Shown piece by piece: positions 7,373 to 15,665 of a stretch of DNA of 33,581 nucleotides. Location of the stretch: NCBI GenBank assembly GCA_017619535.1, contig JAFZSD010000048.1, positions 1-33,581 on the forward strand, read 5' to 3'. The notes under the pieces were generated by a model, which saw nothing but the letters and a program-made list of their open reading frames with translations, made no database searches and was not told the origin of the DNA. Positions within the stretch are counted from its first letter, which is position 1; each line of letters begins with the position of its first letter. The translations under genes were made by a program, and so were the position numbers. Source of the DNA: Oscillospiraceae bacterium. GTDB lineage: Bacteria; Bacillota; Clostridia; Oscillospirales; Oscillospiraceae.

Positions 7373-8788
7373 TCAGAAGTCTATCGCCACGATGTATTTA
7401 TCGGCCTTGCCTGTAAACGATCCGTCGGCTGCCGGATAAGCGAATCGCATCGAATATGTGACTCCGTCGAGGACGTCTGCAATTTCGTCGCCATCCTTAT
7501 AGAAAGCGAACATAGCAACTTTGAGCTGACCACCGTTTATTACGGACTTCTGACCGTCGGCGCAGGTAATCGTCACGACTGCGTCATCGGCGATAGTGTC
7601 CGTATAGACTCTCACGAAGTTCTTTCCCTTGTACTCTATGTCTTTGCCCTTTTCGTTGGTAAGAACCATTGTGGTCTTGTCACTCGGTCTGATCTCGGTG
7701 TCCACTCCGTTGATCTTGATCACGTTGCCAGCCGGAACGGGAGCCTCCGTGCCCGTGATGGTGATCTCGGTTACGTACTTGGCGGCGTTCTTCATATCGG
7801 GAGAAGTCAGGCGGAAGATGTAGCCGACACCGTCGTTTTCGTCGTTGACCTCAGCACCATCGACTTTGAATACAAACATCGCGGTTTTCAGTTGGGCGCC
7901 GGTCGTTATTGCATCAACCGGATAACCGTCTGCGCATTTGACCGTAACGACGGCGTCGTCGGCGATGGCGTCAGTGAAGATCTTTGTAAAGAGTTTTCCA
8001 CTGTACTCATGCGAAAAGCCGCCGTTGTCAACAAGGGTCATACTGTCTTTGCCGCCAGCCTTGAGCTCATAGTCCACGCCGTTGATCTTAACAGTATTGC
8101 CAGTCACTGTTGGAGGATTGTCTTCGGGAAGAACGAATCCGCCCTCGGGCACCGGGAACATAGAGATAACCTTCGCCATCTGCTCGCGGGTCGCCTTGCC
8201 GGTCGCGTTAAAACTGCCATCATCCTCAAGGTCAATCGAGGTGCCGCCAAAAATTCTAACAGCCTTAGCTGCCCACGACCAATTAGTGGCAATCTTTTCC
8301 TGATCGGTCGCAGCAATCTGTGAGAGATCAAGACTGACCTTATAAGCGTCTGCAAAACGAAGCATGAACGTCGCCATCTCCGCACGGTTCAGGTCGTCCT
8401 TCGCCGCGAATACGAGGCCCGTCGAGCTCTTGCCCTGAGCTATCCCGAGCTCGTAAGCCCAGGTGATATAGGGTTTTGCCCACGGCGCTATGCGGTCGAT
8501 CTCTTCGACGTCGTCGAACGGGCAGTCGGTATACTTCGACGTGTCGACTTTTGCAAGTCTTCCGATGAAGGTGACGAACTGCGCGCGGTTAAGCGTCATC
8601 CCGTAGCCAAATTCTGTGGGGCTGATGCCGTTGACTATCCCGCGGTCATAAAGATCCTCGATGTACTCTGCATACGGACTTTCTTCGGGGACATCGGAAA
8701 ACGTCCCGGCTGCAAGCGCTGCCGACATGAGCGAGACCATCATCACGACTGTCAGAACGGCGCAGAGCAGTTTCTTCATGTTTTTCAT
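7373..8788 (-). CDS. Secreted S-layer-homology (SLH) protein with two tandem C-terminal repeats
   Basis: 471 aa from the ATG at 8788 (AGGAGAG 5 nt upstream; an adjacent GTG at 8791 would add one residue). A signal peptide ends at about residue 27. Three SLH domains follow, marked by FSDVPEESPYAEYIEDLYDRG, FDDVEEIDRIAPWAKPYITW and a more diverged third ending in ATREQMAKVISMF; such triplets anchor proteins to pyruvylated cell-wall polymers. From about residue 225 two copies of an unrecognised domain of about 110 residues occur, each opening with NxxKINGVD, containing a shared ADDAVVT strand with ADG following, and ending near KYV. The protein is probably a surface protein whose repeats could bind a ligand or polymer. 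It is transcribed alone from a good promoter. Confidence 0.85.
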   Translation of the reverse strand: MKNMKKLLCAVLTVVMMVSLMSAALAAGTFSDVPEESPYAEYIEDLYDRGIVNGISPTEFGYGMTLNRAQFVTFIGRLAKVDTSKYTDCPFDDVEEIDRIAPWAKPYITWAYELGIAQGKSSTGLVFAAKDDLNRAEMATFMLRFADAYKVSLDLSQIAATDQEKIATNWSWAAKAVRIFGGTSIDLEDDGSFNATGKATREQMAKVISMFPVPEGGFVLPEDNPPTVTGNTVKINGVDYELKAGGKDSMTLVDNGGFSHEYSGKLFTKIFTDAIADDAVVTVKCADGYPVDAITTGAQLKTAMFVFKVDGAEVNDENDGVGYIFRLTSPDMKNAAKYVTEITITGTEAPVPAGNVIKINGVDTEIRPSDKTTMVLTNEKGKDIEYKGKNFVRVYTDTIADDAVVTITCADGQKSVINGGQLKVAMFAFYKDGDEIADVLDGVTYSMRFAYPAADGSFTGKADKYIVAIDF

Positions 8789-8875
8789 CACAACTCTCCT
8801 CTTCTTTATTAATCCAGGCGGCTGTTCCGGGCGCGCCCTGACACGCCGCAGGCGGAGCTGTAACCTGTTGTAATC

Positions 8876-8903
8876 ATTATACCATTTTATTGTATGAATT
8901 CAA
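8876..8903 (-). promoter_or_regulatory. Promoter of the SLH protein gene
   Basis: On the minus strand TTGAAT (8903-8898) and TATAAT (8881-8876) are separated by 16 nt. The leader to the ATG at 8788 is about 80 nt. Nothing else is recognised in the 280-nt divergent gap apart from the weak promoter at 9001. Confidence 0.65.
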
Positions 8904-9000
8904 CTGTTTTATTGTTCTGCGGAGAACTATATGTATGGCGGTATAAACCGGGCCCCGACAGGATCATGCTTTTTGACCCGTGTCTTTTTTCCGTCCGCGG

Positions 9001-9029
9001 TGGACAAAACCGGCCGCATGTGATATCCT
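9001..9029 (+). promoter_or_regulatory. Weak promoter for trxA
   Basis: TGGACA (9001-9006) and TATCCT (9024-9029) are separated by 17 nt and lie 39 nt before the thioredoxin start codon. Confidence 0.45.
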
Positions 9030-9068
9030 AAAACCGCAAATATGAATCTTCTGCAGGGAGGTACAGAC

Positions 9069-9377
9069 ATGGCCGTAATAACAGTGACAAAAGAGAATTT
9101 TCAGAAGGAAGTCCTCGAATCCGAAAAGCCCGTGCTCCTCGACTTCTGGGCGAGCTGGTGCGGCCCGTGCCGCATGGTCTCCCCCATCGTGGATGAGATA
9201 GCCGAAGAGCGTTCAGACATCGCGGTCGGCAAGGTGAACGTGGACGAGCAGCCGGAACTGGCCGGCAAGTTCGGAGTCGCTTCCATCCCCACGCTCGTCG
9301 TTCTCCGCGGGGGACGCATAGTGCGTCAGAGCGTCGGCGCCATGCCGAAGAGCAGGATACTCGCGCTGCTCGACTGA
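9069..9377 (+). CDS. trxA: Thioredoxin
   Basis: 102 aa, the usual thioredoxin length. The start at 9069 has AGGGAGGT 6 nt upstream; an in-frame ATG at 9042 lies within the leader and lacks a ribosome binding site. The redox motif WCGPC has Cys31 and Cys34, and the cis-proline loop is VASIPTLVV. It would reduce protein disulfides in the cytoplasm using electrons from thioredoxin reductase. The DUF169 gene follows 63 nt later in the same direction and could be co-transcribed. Confidence 0.93.
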   Translation: MAVITVTKENFQKEVLESEKPVLLDFWASWCGPCRMVSPIVDEIAEERSDIAVGKVNVDEQPELAGKFGVASIPTLVVLRGGRIVRQSVGAMPKSRILALLD

Positions 9378-9440
9378 TATACCCGGTAATCACGACCGTA
9401 TCGGTCAATAAATTAAATTCTTTTTCTGGAGGTCCTTCAA

Positions 9441-10220
9441 ATGTTTGGTGAACAGGCAAAAAAGGCTTTTGCCGATCTCAATCTCCCCTACAGCGCGGTC
9501 GCTATCAAGTTCTGCTACAACAAGCCCGAGGGCTATGAACAGTATGAAGGCGTAGACGTCTTCTGCAGATTCGCCCGCATAGTGCAGGACGAGAACCGCT
9601 GCTTCTACACCACGGTGGATAACGACAAGTGCATGGGCAAGTGCGTCCTCGGCATGAAGCCGTTCGACGCCGGCCACGCCTGCGGCCTCACCGGCGACAT
9701 GCGCGAGATATACCGCAGCGCTTCCCAGAACGCCCTTCTCTACCACAGAGGCACGTTCCTCCAGCCCGGCACCTGCAATTACGTGCTCTTCGCTCCGGTG
9801 GCCCTCTGCAGATTCGAGCCGGACCTCATCCTCTGCGTCGCCGACACCGACTCCTGCGGGCTTCTCCTCCGCGCCACCAGCTACATCTCCGGCGATCTCT
9901 GGGAATCCAAGTGCGCCTACGTCATGGGCTGCTCATGGACCTATACCTATCCGTACGTCTCCGGCAAGGTCAACCACCTCTTCACGGGAATGCACCTCGG
10001 CATGAAGATGCTCGGCGTCTACCCCGCCGGCCTCCACATCATCAGCATCCCCTTCCAGAAGATCGACGAGGTCGTGACGGCCCTTACCGAGATGAGAAAG
10101 GTCCCGATCGGCGCACGTCCCGAGGACAAGGAGGATCCCACCGAGGCAGACGCGCTGAAGGCCAGGATCGACGAGCTCGGAGCCGACCCCACTCTTCCGA
10201 AGAACTACGACATCTGCTGA
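9441..10220 (+). CDS. DUF169 family protein
   Basis: 259 aa. The opening LNLPYSAVAIKF and the later LLYHRGTFLQPGTCNYVLFAPV and YPYVSGKVNHLFTGMHLGMKMLG segments match the DUF169 (COG2043) family, whose biochemical role is not known. About 13 cysteines are spread along the chain (for example DKCMGKC, SCGLLL, KCAYVMGC), which suggests metal or cluster binding or redox sensitivity; that is inference. GGAGG precedes the ATG and a hairpin terminator follows the stop. Codon use is strongly biased to C-ending codons, consistent with high expression. Adjacency to thioredoxin fits a redox-linked role but does not prove it. Confidence 0.8.
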   Translation: MFGEQAKKAFADLNLPYSAVAIKFCYNKPEGYEQYEGVDVFCRFARIVQDENRCFYTTVDNDKCMGKCVLGMKPFDAGHACGLTGDMREIYRSASQNALLYHRGTFLQPGTCNYVLFAPVALCRFEPDLILCVADTDSCGLLLRATSYISGDLWESKCAYVMGCSWTYTYPYVSGKVNHLFTGMHLGMKMLGVYPAGLHIISIPFQKIDEVVTALTEMRKVPIGARPEDKEDPTEADALKARIDELGADPTLPKNYDIC

Positions 10221-10260
10221 GTCACCTCGCAGTGCGTCTCTGATCACTACAGGCAAAACG

Positions 10261-10296
10261 GGGCTTTTGCCCGTGCGGCAGAAGCCCCTTTTCTTT
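10261..10296 (+). terminator. Intrinsic terminator after the DUF169 gene
   Basis: GGGGCTTTTG (10261-10270) pairs with CAGAAGCCCC (10280-10289) with one G-T or mismatch position, and TTTTCTTTT follows. A second GC-rich 8-bp hairpin without T-tract (CCGCGCCG at 10306-10313 with CGGCGCGG at 10318-10325) lies 10 nt downstream. Confidence 0.75.
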
Positions 10297-10351
10297 TCCC
10301 TGCTCCGCGCCGTTTCCGGCGCGGCACCCATCATCCGCGGAGGATCCTGAC

Positions 10352-11074
10352 ATGTCCGACGAATACAAATACAACGACCTCACCATGGAGGAGTACGAAC
10401 GGCGCAAACGCGAAAGAGCGAAGGCCCGTGAGCTCCGGGAGAAGCGCAGACGTCTCTTAAAGCGCGTCTGTATCGCCCTCCTTGCCCTCATTATAATAGT
10501 TGCCGCCGTGCTGCTCATCACTAAGGCGCACAGGAACAGGGCCGCGGATACGGATATCGTCGAGACTCTCGCCGAAACGAAGATCCCCTCCTGGATCGAC
10601 AAGCAAATCATAGCTGAGGGCTCCGCATCCAGACAGGGCGAAAAGCTGACCGGCGTAAAGTCGATCGTCATCCACTACGTAGGCAGCGCCGGAACAACGG
10701 CCCAGCAGAACCGGGACTACTTCGGCGAGCCGGGCACAAAGTCCAGTTCCCATTTCATAATCGGCCTCGACGGCGAGGTCATCCAGTGCCTGCCCCTCGA
10801 CGAGAAATCTTCCTCGACGGGCAAGCGCAACCCGGATACCATCTCCATAGAGGTGTGCCACCCCGACGAGGACGGGAAGTTCTCAGACAAGTCCTATGCG
10901 TCGCTGGTGAAGCTGACCGCCTGGCTCTGCGATCTCTGCGAGCTCGATCCGGAGGCCGGAGTCATCCGCCACTACGACGCCACCGGCATCAACTGTCCCG
11001 CCTACTACGTGGAGCACGAGGATGCCTGGGCGCAGTTTGTTAAAGACGTCGGCGCTGCCCTGAAGAAGGGCTGA
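10352..11074 (+). CDS. Membrane-anchored N-acetylmuramoyl-L-alanine amidase (PGRP/Amidase_2 fold)
   Basis: 240 aa. A highly charged cytoplasmic N-terminus (residues 10-37, EEYERRKRERAKARELREK) precedes one membrane segment at about 40-57, so the catalytic domain would face the cell wall. The amidase domain (from about residue 95) has the zinc ligands expected for the fold: His108 in VIHYVG, His207 in IRHYDATG and Cys215 in GINCP. SSHFIIGLDGEVIQCLP and ISIEVCHP are also characteristic. It would cleave the bond between muramic acid and L-alanine in peptidoglycan during growth or turnover. The ATG is preceded by GGAGGATC. No convincing promoter was seen between the upstream terminator and this start. 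Confidence 0.87.
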   Translation: MSDEYKYNDLTMEEYERRKRERAKARELREKRRRLLKRVCIALLALIIIVAAVLLITKAHRNRAADTDIVETLAETKIPSWIDKQIIAEGSASRQGEKLTGVKSIVIHYVGSAGTTAQQNRDYFGEPGTKSSSHFIIGLDGEVIQCLPLDEKSSSTGKRNPDTISIEVCHPDEDGKFSDKSYASLVKLTAWLCDLCELDPEAGVIRHYDATGINCPAYYVEHEDAWAQFVKDVGAALKKG

Positions 11075-11094
11075 CGTCCTTCCGGCCCATCCGA

Positions 11095-11123
11095 TTGACG
11101 GGACGGCCCGTCTGATGTAGAAT
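11095..11123 (+). promoter_or_regulatory. Promoter for the membrane protein at 11182
   Basis: TTGACG (11095-11100) and TAGAAT (11118-11123) are spaced by 17 nt. The expected start point near 11130 excludes translation from the in-frame GTG at 11128 and supports the ATG at 11182. Confidence 0.65.
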
Positions 11124-11181
11124 CAACGTGCCGACGGCTCCTCTGCCGGACGGCAAATACTATCGAACTGAGCGGTGCTAT

Positions 11182-11961
11182 ATGCGTAAACTTGCTTTTT
11201 TGCCGCCCGTCTGTGCTCTCGCGCTGGGCGCGGTCGGCTTCATCTTCAGAAAGGAAGTCCTGGACACTGCCTTTGACGCGGCGGGCCTCGCCGTGCCCGG
11301 GTCCAATTCGGCAGCCATGCTGCTGTACCTTGCGTGCGCGGCGGCTGTCGTCTGCATCCTGTTCGGGGCGATCATCGGCGGGATCCGGAGATCGGACCCT
11401 GAATACGTCAGAGCGTTCTCCGGCGGGCTCCTGAACATCGTCGTGAACATCGTCTTAGCGGCGGCGTTCATATACGCCGGCTATCTTCTCTACACACAGT
11501 TCGGCGGCTTCTCCGGGCTCAGCATACTGCAGCTCCTGTTCCTGATATTCGCCCTGCTGAGCGCCATAGCCTTTATCATCATGTCCGTTGGCGCGTACCG
11601 GCGCAAGGAGAGCGGAGTCCTGTCCGTGTTCTCCATGGCTCCGGCCCTCTTCTTCTGCGTCTGGCTCATCATGTTCTACAAGGAGCATTCGGTGGATCCG
11701 ACGCTCCTCCGTTTCGCTTACCACTGCGTCGCCTTCGCTGTCACCGCCATCGCTTTCTTCATCGCGGCAGGCTACGCCGTCGGCAAATCCCACCCCGCGT
11801 TCTATATCATCACGGCGCTCCTAGCCGTCTTCCTCTGCACGCTGTGCGCCGCGGACTTCATCGGCAGCCTGCCGGAGCTCATCCTGCTGGGCGCCACGGT
11901 GCTGGAGCTCGTGATAAACACGTCGCTCTTCATAGCCAACCTCAAGCCGCGAAAAGAGTGA
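11182..11961 (+). CDS. Polytopic membrane protein of unknown function
   Basis: 259 aa from the ATG at 11182. Seven to eight hydrophobic segments are visible, at approximately residues 5-22, 45-67, 82-100, 110-135, 146-165, 175-197, 203-222 and 228-250. Short basic loops such as GGIRRSDPEYVR and GAYRRKESG separate some of them. No catalytic or transport motif is recognisable, and I do not know the family. The ribosome binding site is weak (GAGCGGTG). It is a single-gene unit with its own promoter and a downstream hairpin shared with the convergent MATE gene. Confidence 0.7.
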   Translation: MRKLAFLPPVCALALGAVGFIFRKEVLDTAFDAAGLAVPGSNSAAMLLYLACAAAVVCILFGAIIGGIRRSDPEYVRAFSGGLLNIVVNIVLAAAFIYAGYLLYTQFGGFSGLSILQLLFLIFALLSAIAFIIMSVGAYRRKESGVLSVFSMAPALFFCVWLIMFYKEHSVDPTLLRFAYHCVAFAVTAIAFFIAAGYAVGKSHPAFYIITALLAVFLCTLCAADFIGSLPELILLGATVLELVINTSLFIANLKPRKE

Positions 11962-11979
11962 GAATCGTTTGAATTATCT

Positions 11980-12013
11980 AAGCGCCTCTTCCGTTATCAC
12001 GGAAGAGGCGCTT
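11980..12013. terminator. Hairpin terminator between convergent genes
   Basis: AAGCGCCTCTTCCG (11980-11993) and CGGAAGAGGCGCTT (12000-12013) are a perfect 14-bp inverted repeat with a 6-nt loop. It sits directly between the membrane protein gene and the end of the MATE gene and probably serves both. The T-tracts are short on both sides. Confidence 0.75.
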
Positions 12014-12015
12014 CT

Positions 12016-13389
12016 TCATTCTCTGTCTCCTATTATGAGCTTCCGCTTTTTCCAGTGTCCGCTCAGGTGATATATGATCGCCGGTATAGCCGTAAAGTAC
12101 GCGGCGCATGCGTTCCCGTACCAGAACCCCTTCACGCCGTAGCCCAGGACTATTCCGAACAGCACCGCGAGGCCTATCCTCGCGATCACTCCGTCCAGGA
12201 TCCCGACGAACAGGCTGAAGCCCGCGTCGCCGACGCCGTTCACAAGGGAGAGCGCCGGCCCTATAAGGGCGAAGGAGAACATGCACAGGACGCAGGGCTT
12301 CATGTACACAGGCGCCCATGCCAGAATGTCCGGATCGCTGCTGAACAGGCCGAACACGCCTTTCGGGTACAGCAGGAAGACCGAACCTATGACGATGAAC
12401 ACCGAGATGGTGACCGTGTACGCAGTGCGGAGGATCTTCTGTACCCTGTCCAGCCTGCCGGCACCGACGTTCTGGCCGATCATGGATGCGGAGGAAGCCC
12501 CCAGGGCGTTGGAAAAGGCCGACGTCGAGGTCGTAAGTTTCGCACCGACTCCGTGTACGGCGGAGGCGACCACGCCGAAGGAATTGGCCAGCGCCGCGAC
12601 CACGATCATCGAGATGGATATGGATATGTGCTGAAGCGCGAGAGGAAGTCCCAGCTTCAGCATCGGACCGAGTATCCTTCCGGTCATCCTGAAGCTTGAC
12701 GGTCTGAAATCGAAGCCGAATGAGGAGCGCCGCCTGTACAGGTATATGAGGGACCCTATGAAAGACGCCGCCTGCCCTATGACCGTGGCGAGGGCCGCGC
12801 CGAAGGCGTCCATCTTGAACTTGGCCACGAACAGCAGATCGAGGATCAGATTCAGGGTGGCCGCAGCGGCTATGAACATGAGCGGTCTCTTCGAGTCTCC
12901 CATCCCCCGCAGGATGGCGCTCACCGTGTTGTATCCGTATATGAATATCATGCCGGCGAAACACACGAGGATGTAGCTCCTGGCCTGGGCCCTTGCCGCG
13001 TCGGGCGTGTTCATCACGTCCAGTATCCTGTCTGCGAACAGCGCGCAGACGGCCGCCAGCACCGCGGCGCCGATGAATACCGAGGTGAACATCGTCCCGA
13101 TGGTGCGGCTCACGTGTTCCCTCTCGCCCCGTCCCACATACTGGGCGATCATGATCTGTCCCGCCGTGGTGAAACCGAGGCAGATGTGGGTCATGAGGTT
13201 CAGGACGTCGCCGCCCACCGCAACCGCGGACAGTCCTGTGCTGCCGACGAATTTTCCGATGACCATCATGTCCACCAGGTTGTAAACGAGCTGGAGGACG
13301 TTGGATATCGCGAAGGGATAGGCGAAGATAAGGAGCTGTTTGGCCACGTTCCCCTCGGTCAGGTCGTTTATCATGGTCTGTCTGCTCAT
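12016..13389 (-). CDS. MATE family efflux transporter
   Basis: 457 aa, the usual MATE length with about 12 membrane segments. The N-terminal MINDLTEGNVAKQLLIFAYPF and VDMMVIGKFVGSTGLSAVAVGG are typical of the clostridial/NorM-like branch, and the second half repeats the pattern (FSNALGASSASMIGQNVGAG). It would export cationic drugs or metabolites against a sodium or proton gradient; the substrate cannot be predicted. It is the last gene of the ten-gene minus-strand group. Its ATG overlaps the stop of the DUF2156 gene (ATGA). Confidence 0.9.
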   Translation of the reverse strand: MSRQTMINDLTEGNVAKQLLIFAYPFAISNVLQLVYNLVDMMVIGKFVGSTGLSAVAVGGDVLNLMTHICLGFTTAGQIMIAQYVGRGEREHVSRTIGTMFTSVFIGAAVLAAVCALFADRILDVMNTPDAARAQARSYILVCFAGMIFIYGYNTVSAILRGMGDSKRPLMFIAAAATLNLILDLLFVAKFKMDAFGAALATVIGQAASFIGSLIYLYRRRSSFGFDFRPSSFRMTGRILGPMLKLGLPLALQHISISISMIVVAALANSFGVVASAVHGVGAKLTTSTSAFSNALGASSASMIGQNVGAGRLDRVQKILRTAYTVTISVFIVIGSVFLLYPKGVFGLFSSDPDILAWAPVYMKPCVLCMFSFALIGPALSLVNGVGDAGFSLFVGILDGVIARIGLAVLFGIVLGYGVKGFWYGNACAAYFTAIPAIIYHLSGHWKKRKLIIGDRE

Positions 13390-14297
13390 CCCTGCGCCCC
13401 GCCTCCTGCGCCGCTGTCTGCAGGCCGCACCGCATACTTGGCGAGCAGCCGCACGGGATGATAGGAGAGTTTGGACTTCCGGAGGCCTTCGTCCCCGTCG
13501 TCCTCCTCCCGGTTTATGAAGTCCACGCCGGCGCCTGCGAAAGCGCGGGCGAACTCCCGGACCAGCATCTGGTATGAACCGGCGTATTCCCTGTCGGATT
13601 TCTCGGTGTGGATGAAGAGCGTGTCGCCGACGACCTCGCCTATCGAGATGCCGATCACCTTCCCGCCGGCCCGCAGTATGCCCGCCGGCAGACCGTACGC
13701 TTCGAAGTTGTCCAGGACTTCGAGGGCTTTTCTGTCCCCTTCTATCAGGGTCTCCGAATCCTTTGTGTGCTCGCCGACGTATTCCGAGAGGAAGCTTCTG
13801 GCCTCGGCCAGGTTCCCTGTATCCACCAGTTCGAAGGACCAGCCGGGGTTATCCCTTATGAATCTGTTTATGTGGTTCCTCTGGGCGCTGTATTTCCTTC
13901 CCGCCATCTCGCGGAGATCCTCCGCGGCGTACAGGTAGTCGCTCCAGATCCTGTCGGACCATGCCTCGAATCCCGGCATTATCTTCTCCAGCTCCGGCAG
14001 ACGCGGCTCCGAGACCATACAGAATTCCGGGGCTATGCCGTTCTCTTCGCAGTATCCGAGGATCTTTCCGTACGCCTCCGGATCCGAGGACCCTATGGGC
14101 GCCGGGAACGCCGTCCTGCCCTCTATCTCCGTGCGGAGATACAGGACTCCGTCCTCGACCGCAAACTCCGTACGGTAGTAGTCGCGCCACATGAACGTGC
14201 CTCCCACGGTGCAGTCGCACGTCCGGCATCTGCATCCGTGGAAGAACGGTCTAAGCAGTCCTATGTGTTCAAGTTTAAGGGGCATGAAATCCAGCAT
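13386..14297 (-). CDS. DUF2156 domain protein (GNAT-fold, aminoacyl-phosphatidylglycerol synthase C-domain-like)
   Basis: 303 aa from the ATG at 14297 (GGGAG 10 nt upstream; a TTG two codons earlier is the alternative). It opens with MPLKLEHIGLLRPFF and contains the DUF2156 hallmark YLYAAEDLREMAGRKYSAQRNHINRF at about residues 125-150, then EHTKDSE and a C-terminal INREEDDGDEGLRKSKLSYHP stretch. The fold is two tandem GNAT-like domains as in the soluble part of MprF, but the membrane flippase part is missing. A transferase using charged tRNA or acyl-CoA is plausible; the substrate is unknown. An N-terminal Cys cluster (HGCRCRTCDC) is unusual and could bind metal. Confidence 0.75.
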   Translation of the reverse strand: MLDFMPLKLEHIGLLRPFFHGCRCRTCDCTVGGTFMWRDYYRTEFAVEDGVLYLRTEIEGRTAFPAPIGSSDPEAYGKILGYCEENGIAPEFCMVSEPRLPELEKIMPGFEAWSDRIWSDYLYAAEDLREMAGRKYSAQRNHINRFIRDNPGWSFELVDTGNLAEARSFLSEYVGEHTKDSETLIEGDRKALEVLDNFEAYGLPAGILRAGGKVIGISIGEVVGDTLFIHTEKSDREYAGSYQMLVREFARAFAGAGVDFINREEDDGDEGLRKSKLSYHPVRLLAKYAVRPADSGAGGGAQG

Positions 14298-14328
14298 ATG
14301 CAATAGGCTCCCAAACGATCCTGTTCCG

Positions 14329-15660
14329 TCAGTCCTCCGCGGGACCGACGTACTTTCCGACGGGCTCGCCGTCTATATCTCCCGTGATCTCGACGAGCAC
14401 GAAGCCGTCCAGATCCGCGTCTTCTTCTGCAGTGAAAAGGATCCTCCCGTCTATGTCCGGCGATTCGGCATAGCTGCGGCCGTACCACCGGGTCCCGTCG
14501 AACCCTTCCGCCAGCACCTCGGTAACGGTGCCGATGCGGCTCTCGTTGTACCCGTCCATGACTCCGGCCTGCAGTTCCATCACGAGCTCCGCACGGCGGC
14601 GGGCAGTCTCCTCGGTCGGACGGTCCATGGAGGCGGCGGGCGTCCCTTCTTCCGGGGAATACGGGAACACGCCGGCCCGCTCGATGCGCGCCTCCCGGAG
14701 AAAAGCGCAGAGCTCCTCGAACTCCGCCTCTCCCTCTCCGGGCAGTCCCGTGATGAGGCTGGTCCTCAGGACGACGCCGTCTATCCTTTCCCGCAGCTTT
14801 CGAAACAGGTCTCTTATCTCCTCTCCCGTCCCGCGTCTGTTCATCCGGGCAAGGATCCCGTCGTTTATATGCTGGACGGGTATGTCGAGGTACTTGAGTA
14901 TCTTTTTCTCTTCCGCTATGACGGATATAAGTTCGTCGTCGATCTCGTCGGGATACAGATAGTGCAGTCTGATCCAGTGCAGTCCCTCGATGGCGCAGAG
15001 CTCCCGGAGGAGCGGCGCCAGCATCTTCCTGCCGTACAGGTCGGTGCCGTAGCGGGTGATGTCCTGGGCGACTACGATGAGTTCCCGTATGCCGTTCTCA
15101 GCCAGCTGCTCCGCCTCGGCGACGACGTCCTCCCTCGCGCGGCTCCGGACCGGGCCTCTGAGGTCCGGGATGACGCAGTAGGCGCACCTGTTGTCGCAGC
15201 CCTCGGCTAGCTGAATATACTCCCATACCGGCGAAGTGGTGAGCACCCTGCCCGTCTCGGGCTCAGGCTGATCGAGCTTCCCGTATACGGAAAAACGCTC
15301 TCCCGCCAGGGTCCGCGAGACCACGTCCGTAATATCGAAAAAACTGCCGACTCCGGCGACGGCGTCCACCTCCGGCAGTTCGCGCAGTATCTCATCCCTG
15401 TATCTTTCGGCCAGGCAGCCCGTCACGATTATCTTTCCGATGCCGCCTTCCGCCTTTATCTCCGCAAGGCCGAGTATGGTGTCGATCGCCTCGGATTTGG
15501 CGCTGTCGATAAAGCCGCAGGTGTTCACCACCACGGCGTCGACGTCCGAAGTGTCTCCCGTGACCTCGTATCCGGCCTCGCTGAGGAGGCACATCATCTG
15601 CTCGCTGTTGACAAGGTTCTTGGCGCAGCCGAGCGAGACGAAGCCTATCCTTTGTGCCAT
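14329..15660 (-). CDS. rimO: Ribosomal protein S12 methylthiotransferase RimO
   Basis: 443 aa, standard length. The N-terminal MTTase domain has cluster cysteines in SLGCAKN, VNTCGFI and VTGCLAER. The radical-SAM core has the CxxxCxxC motif in EGCDNRCAYCVIPDLRG, with the R-G-P-x-R-S-R that identifies RimO or MiaB relatives. A C-terminal TRAM-like segment ends in KYVGPAED. It would methylthiolate the conserved aspartate of ribosomal protein S12. SIDSAKSEAIDTI-type spacing after the NTCGF motif favours RimO over MiaB. The gene starts 5 nt after the recX stop. Confidence 0.93.
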   Translation of the reverse strand: MAQRIGFVSLGCAKNLVNSEQMMCLLSEAGYEVTGDTSDVDAVVVNTCGFIDSAKSEAIDTILGLAEIKAEGGIGKIIVTGCLAERYRDEILRELPEVDAVAGVGSFFDITDVVSRTLAGERFSVYGKLDQPEPETGRVLTTSPVWEYIQLAEGCDNRCAYCVIPDLRGPVRSRAREDVVAEAEQLAENGIRELIVVAQDITRYGTDLYGRKMLAPLLRELCAIEGLHWIRLHYLYPDEIDDELISVIAEEKKILKYLDIPVQHINDGILARMNRRGTGEEIRDLFRKLRERIDGVVLRTSLITGLPGEGEAEFEELCAFLREARIERAGVFPYSPEEGTPAASMDRPTEETARRRAELVMELQAGVMDGYNESRIGTVTEVLAEGFDGTRWYGRSYAESPDIDGRILFTAEEDADLDGFVLVEITGDIDGEPVGKYVGPAED

Positions 15661-15665
15661 AATTA

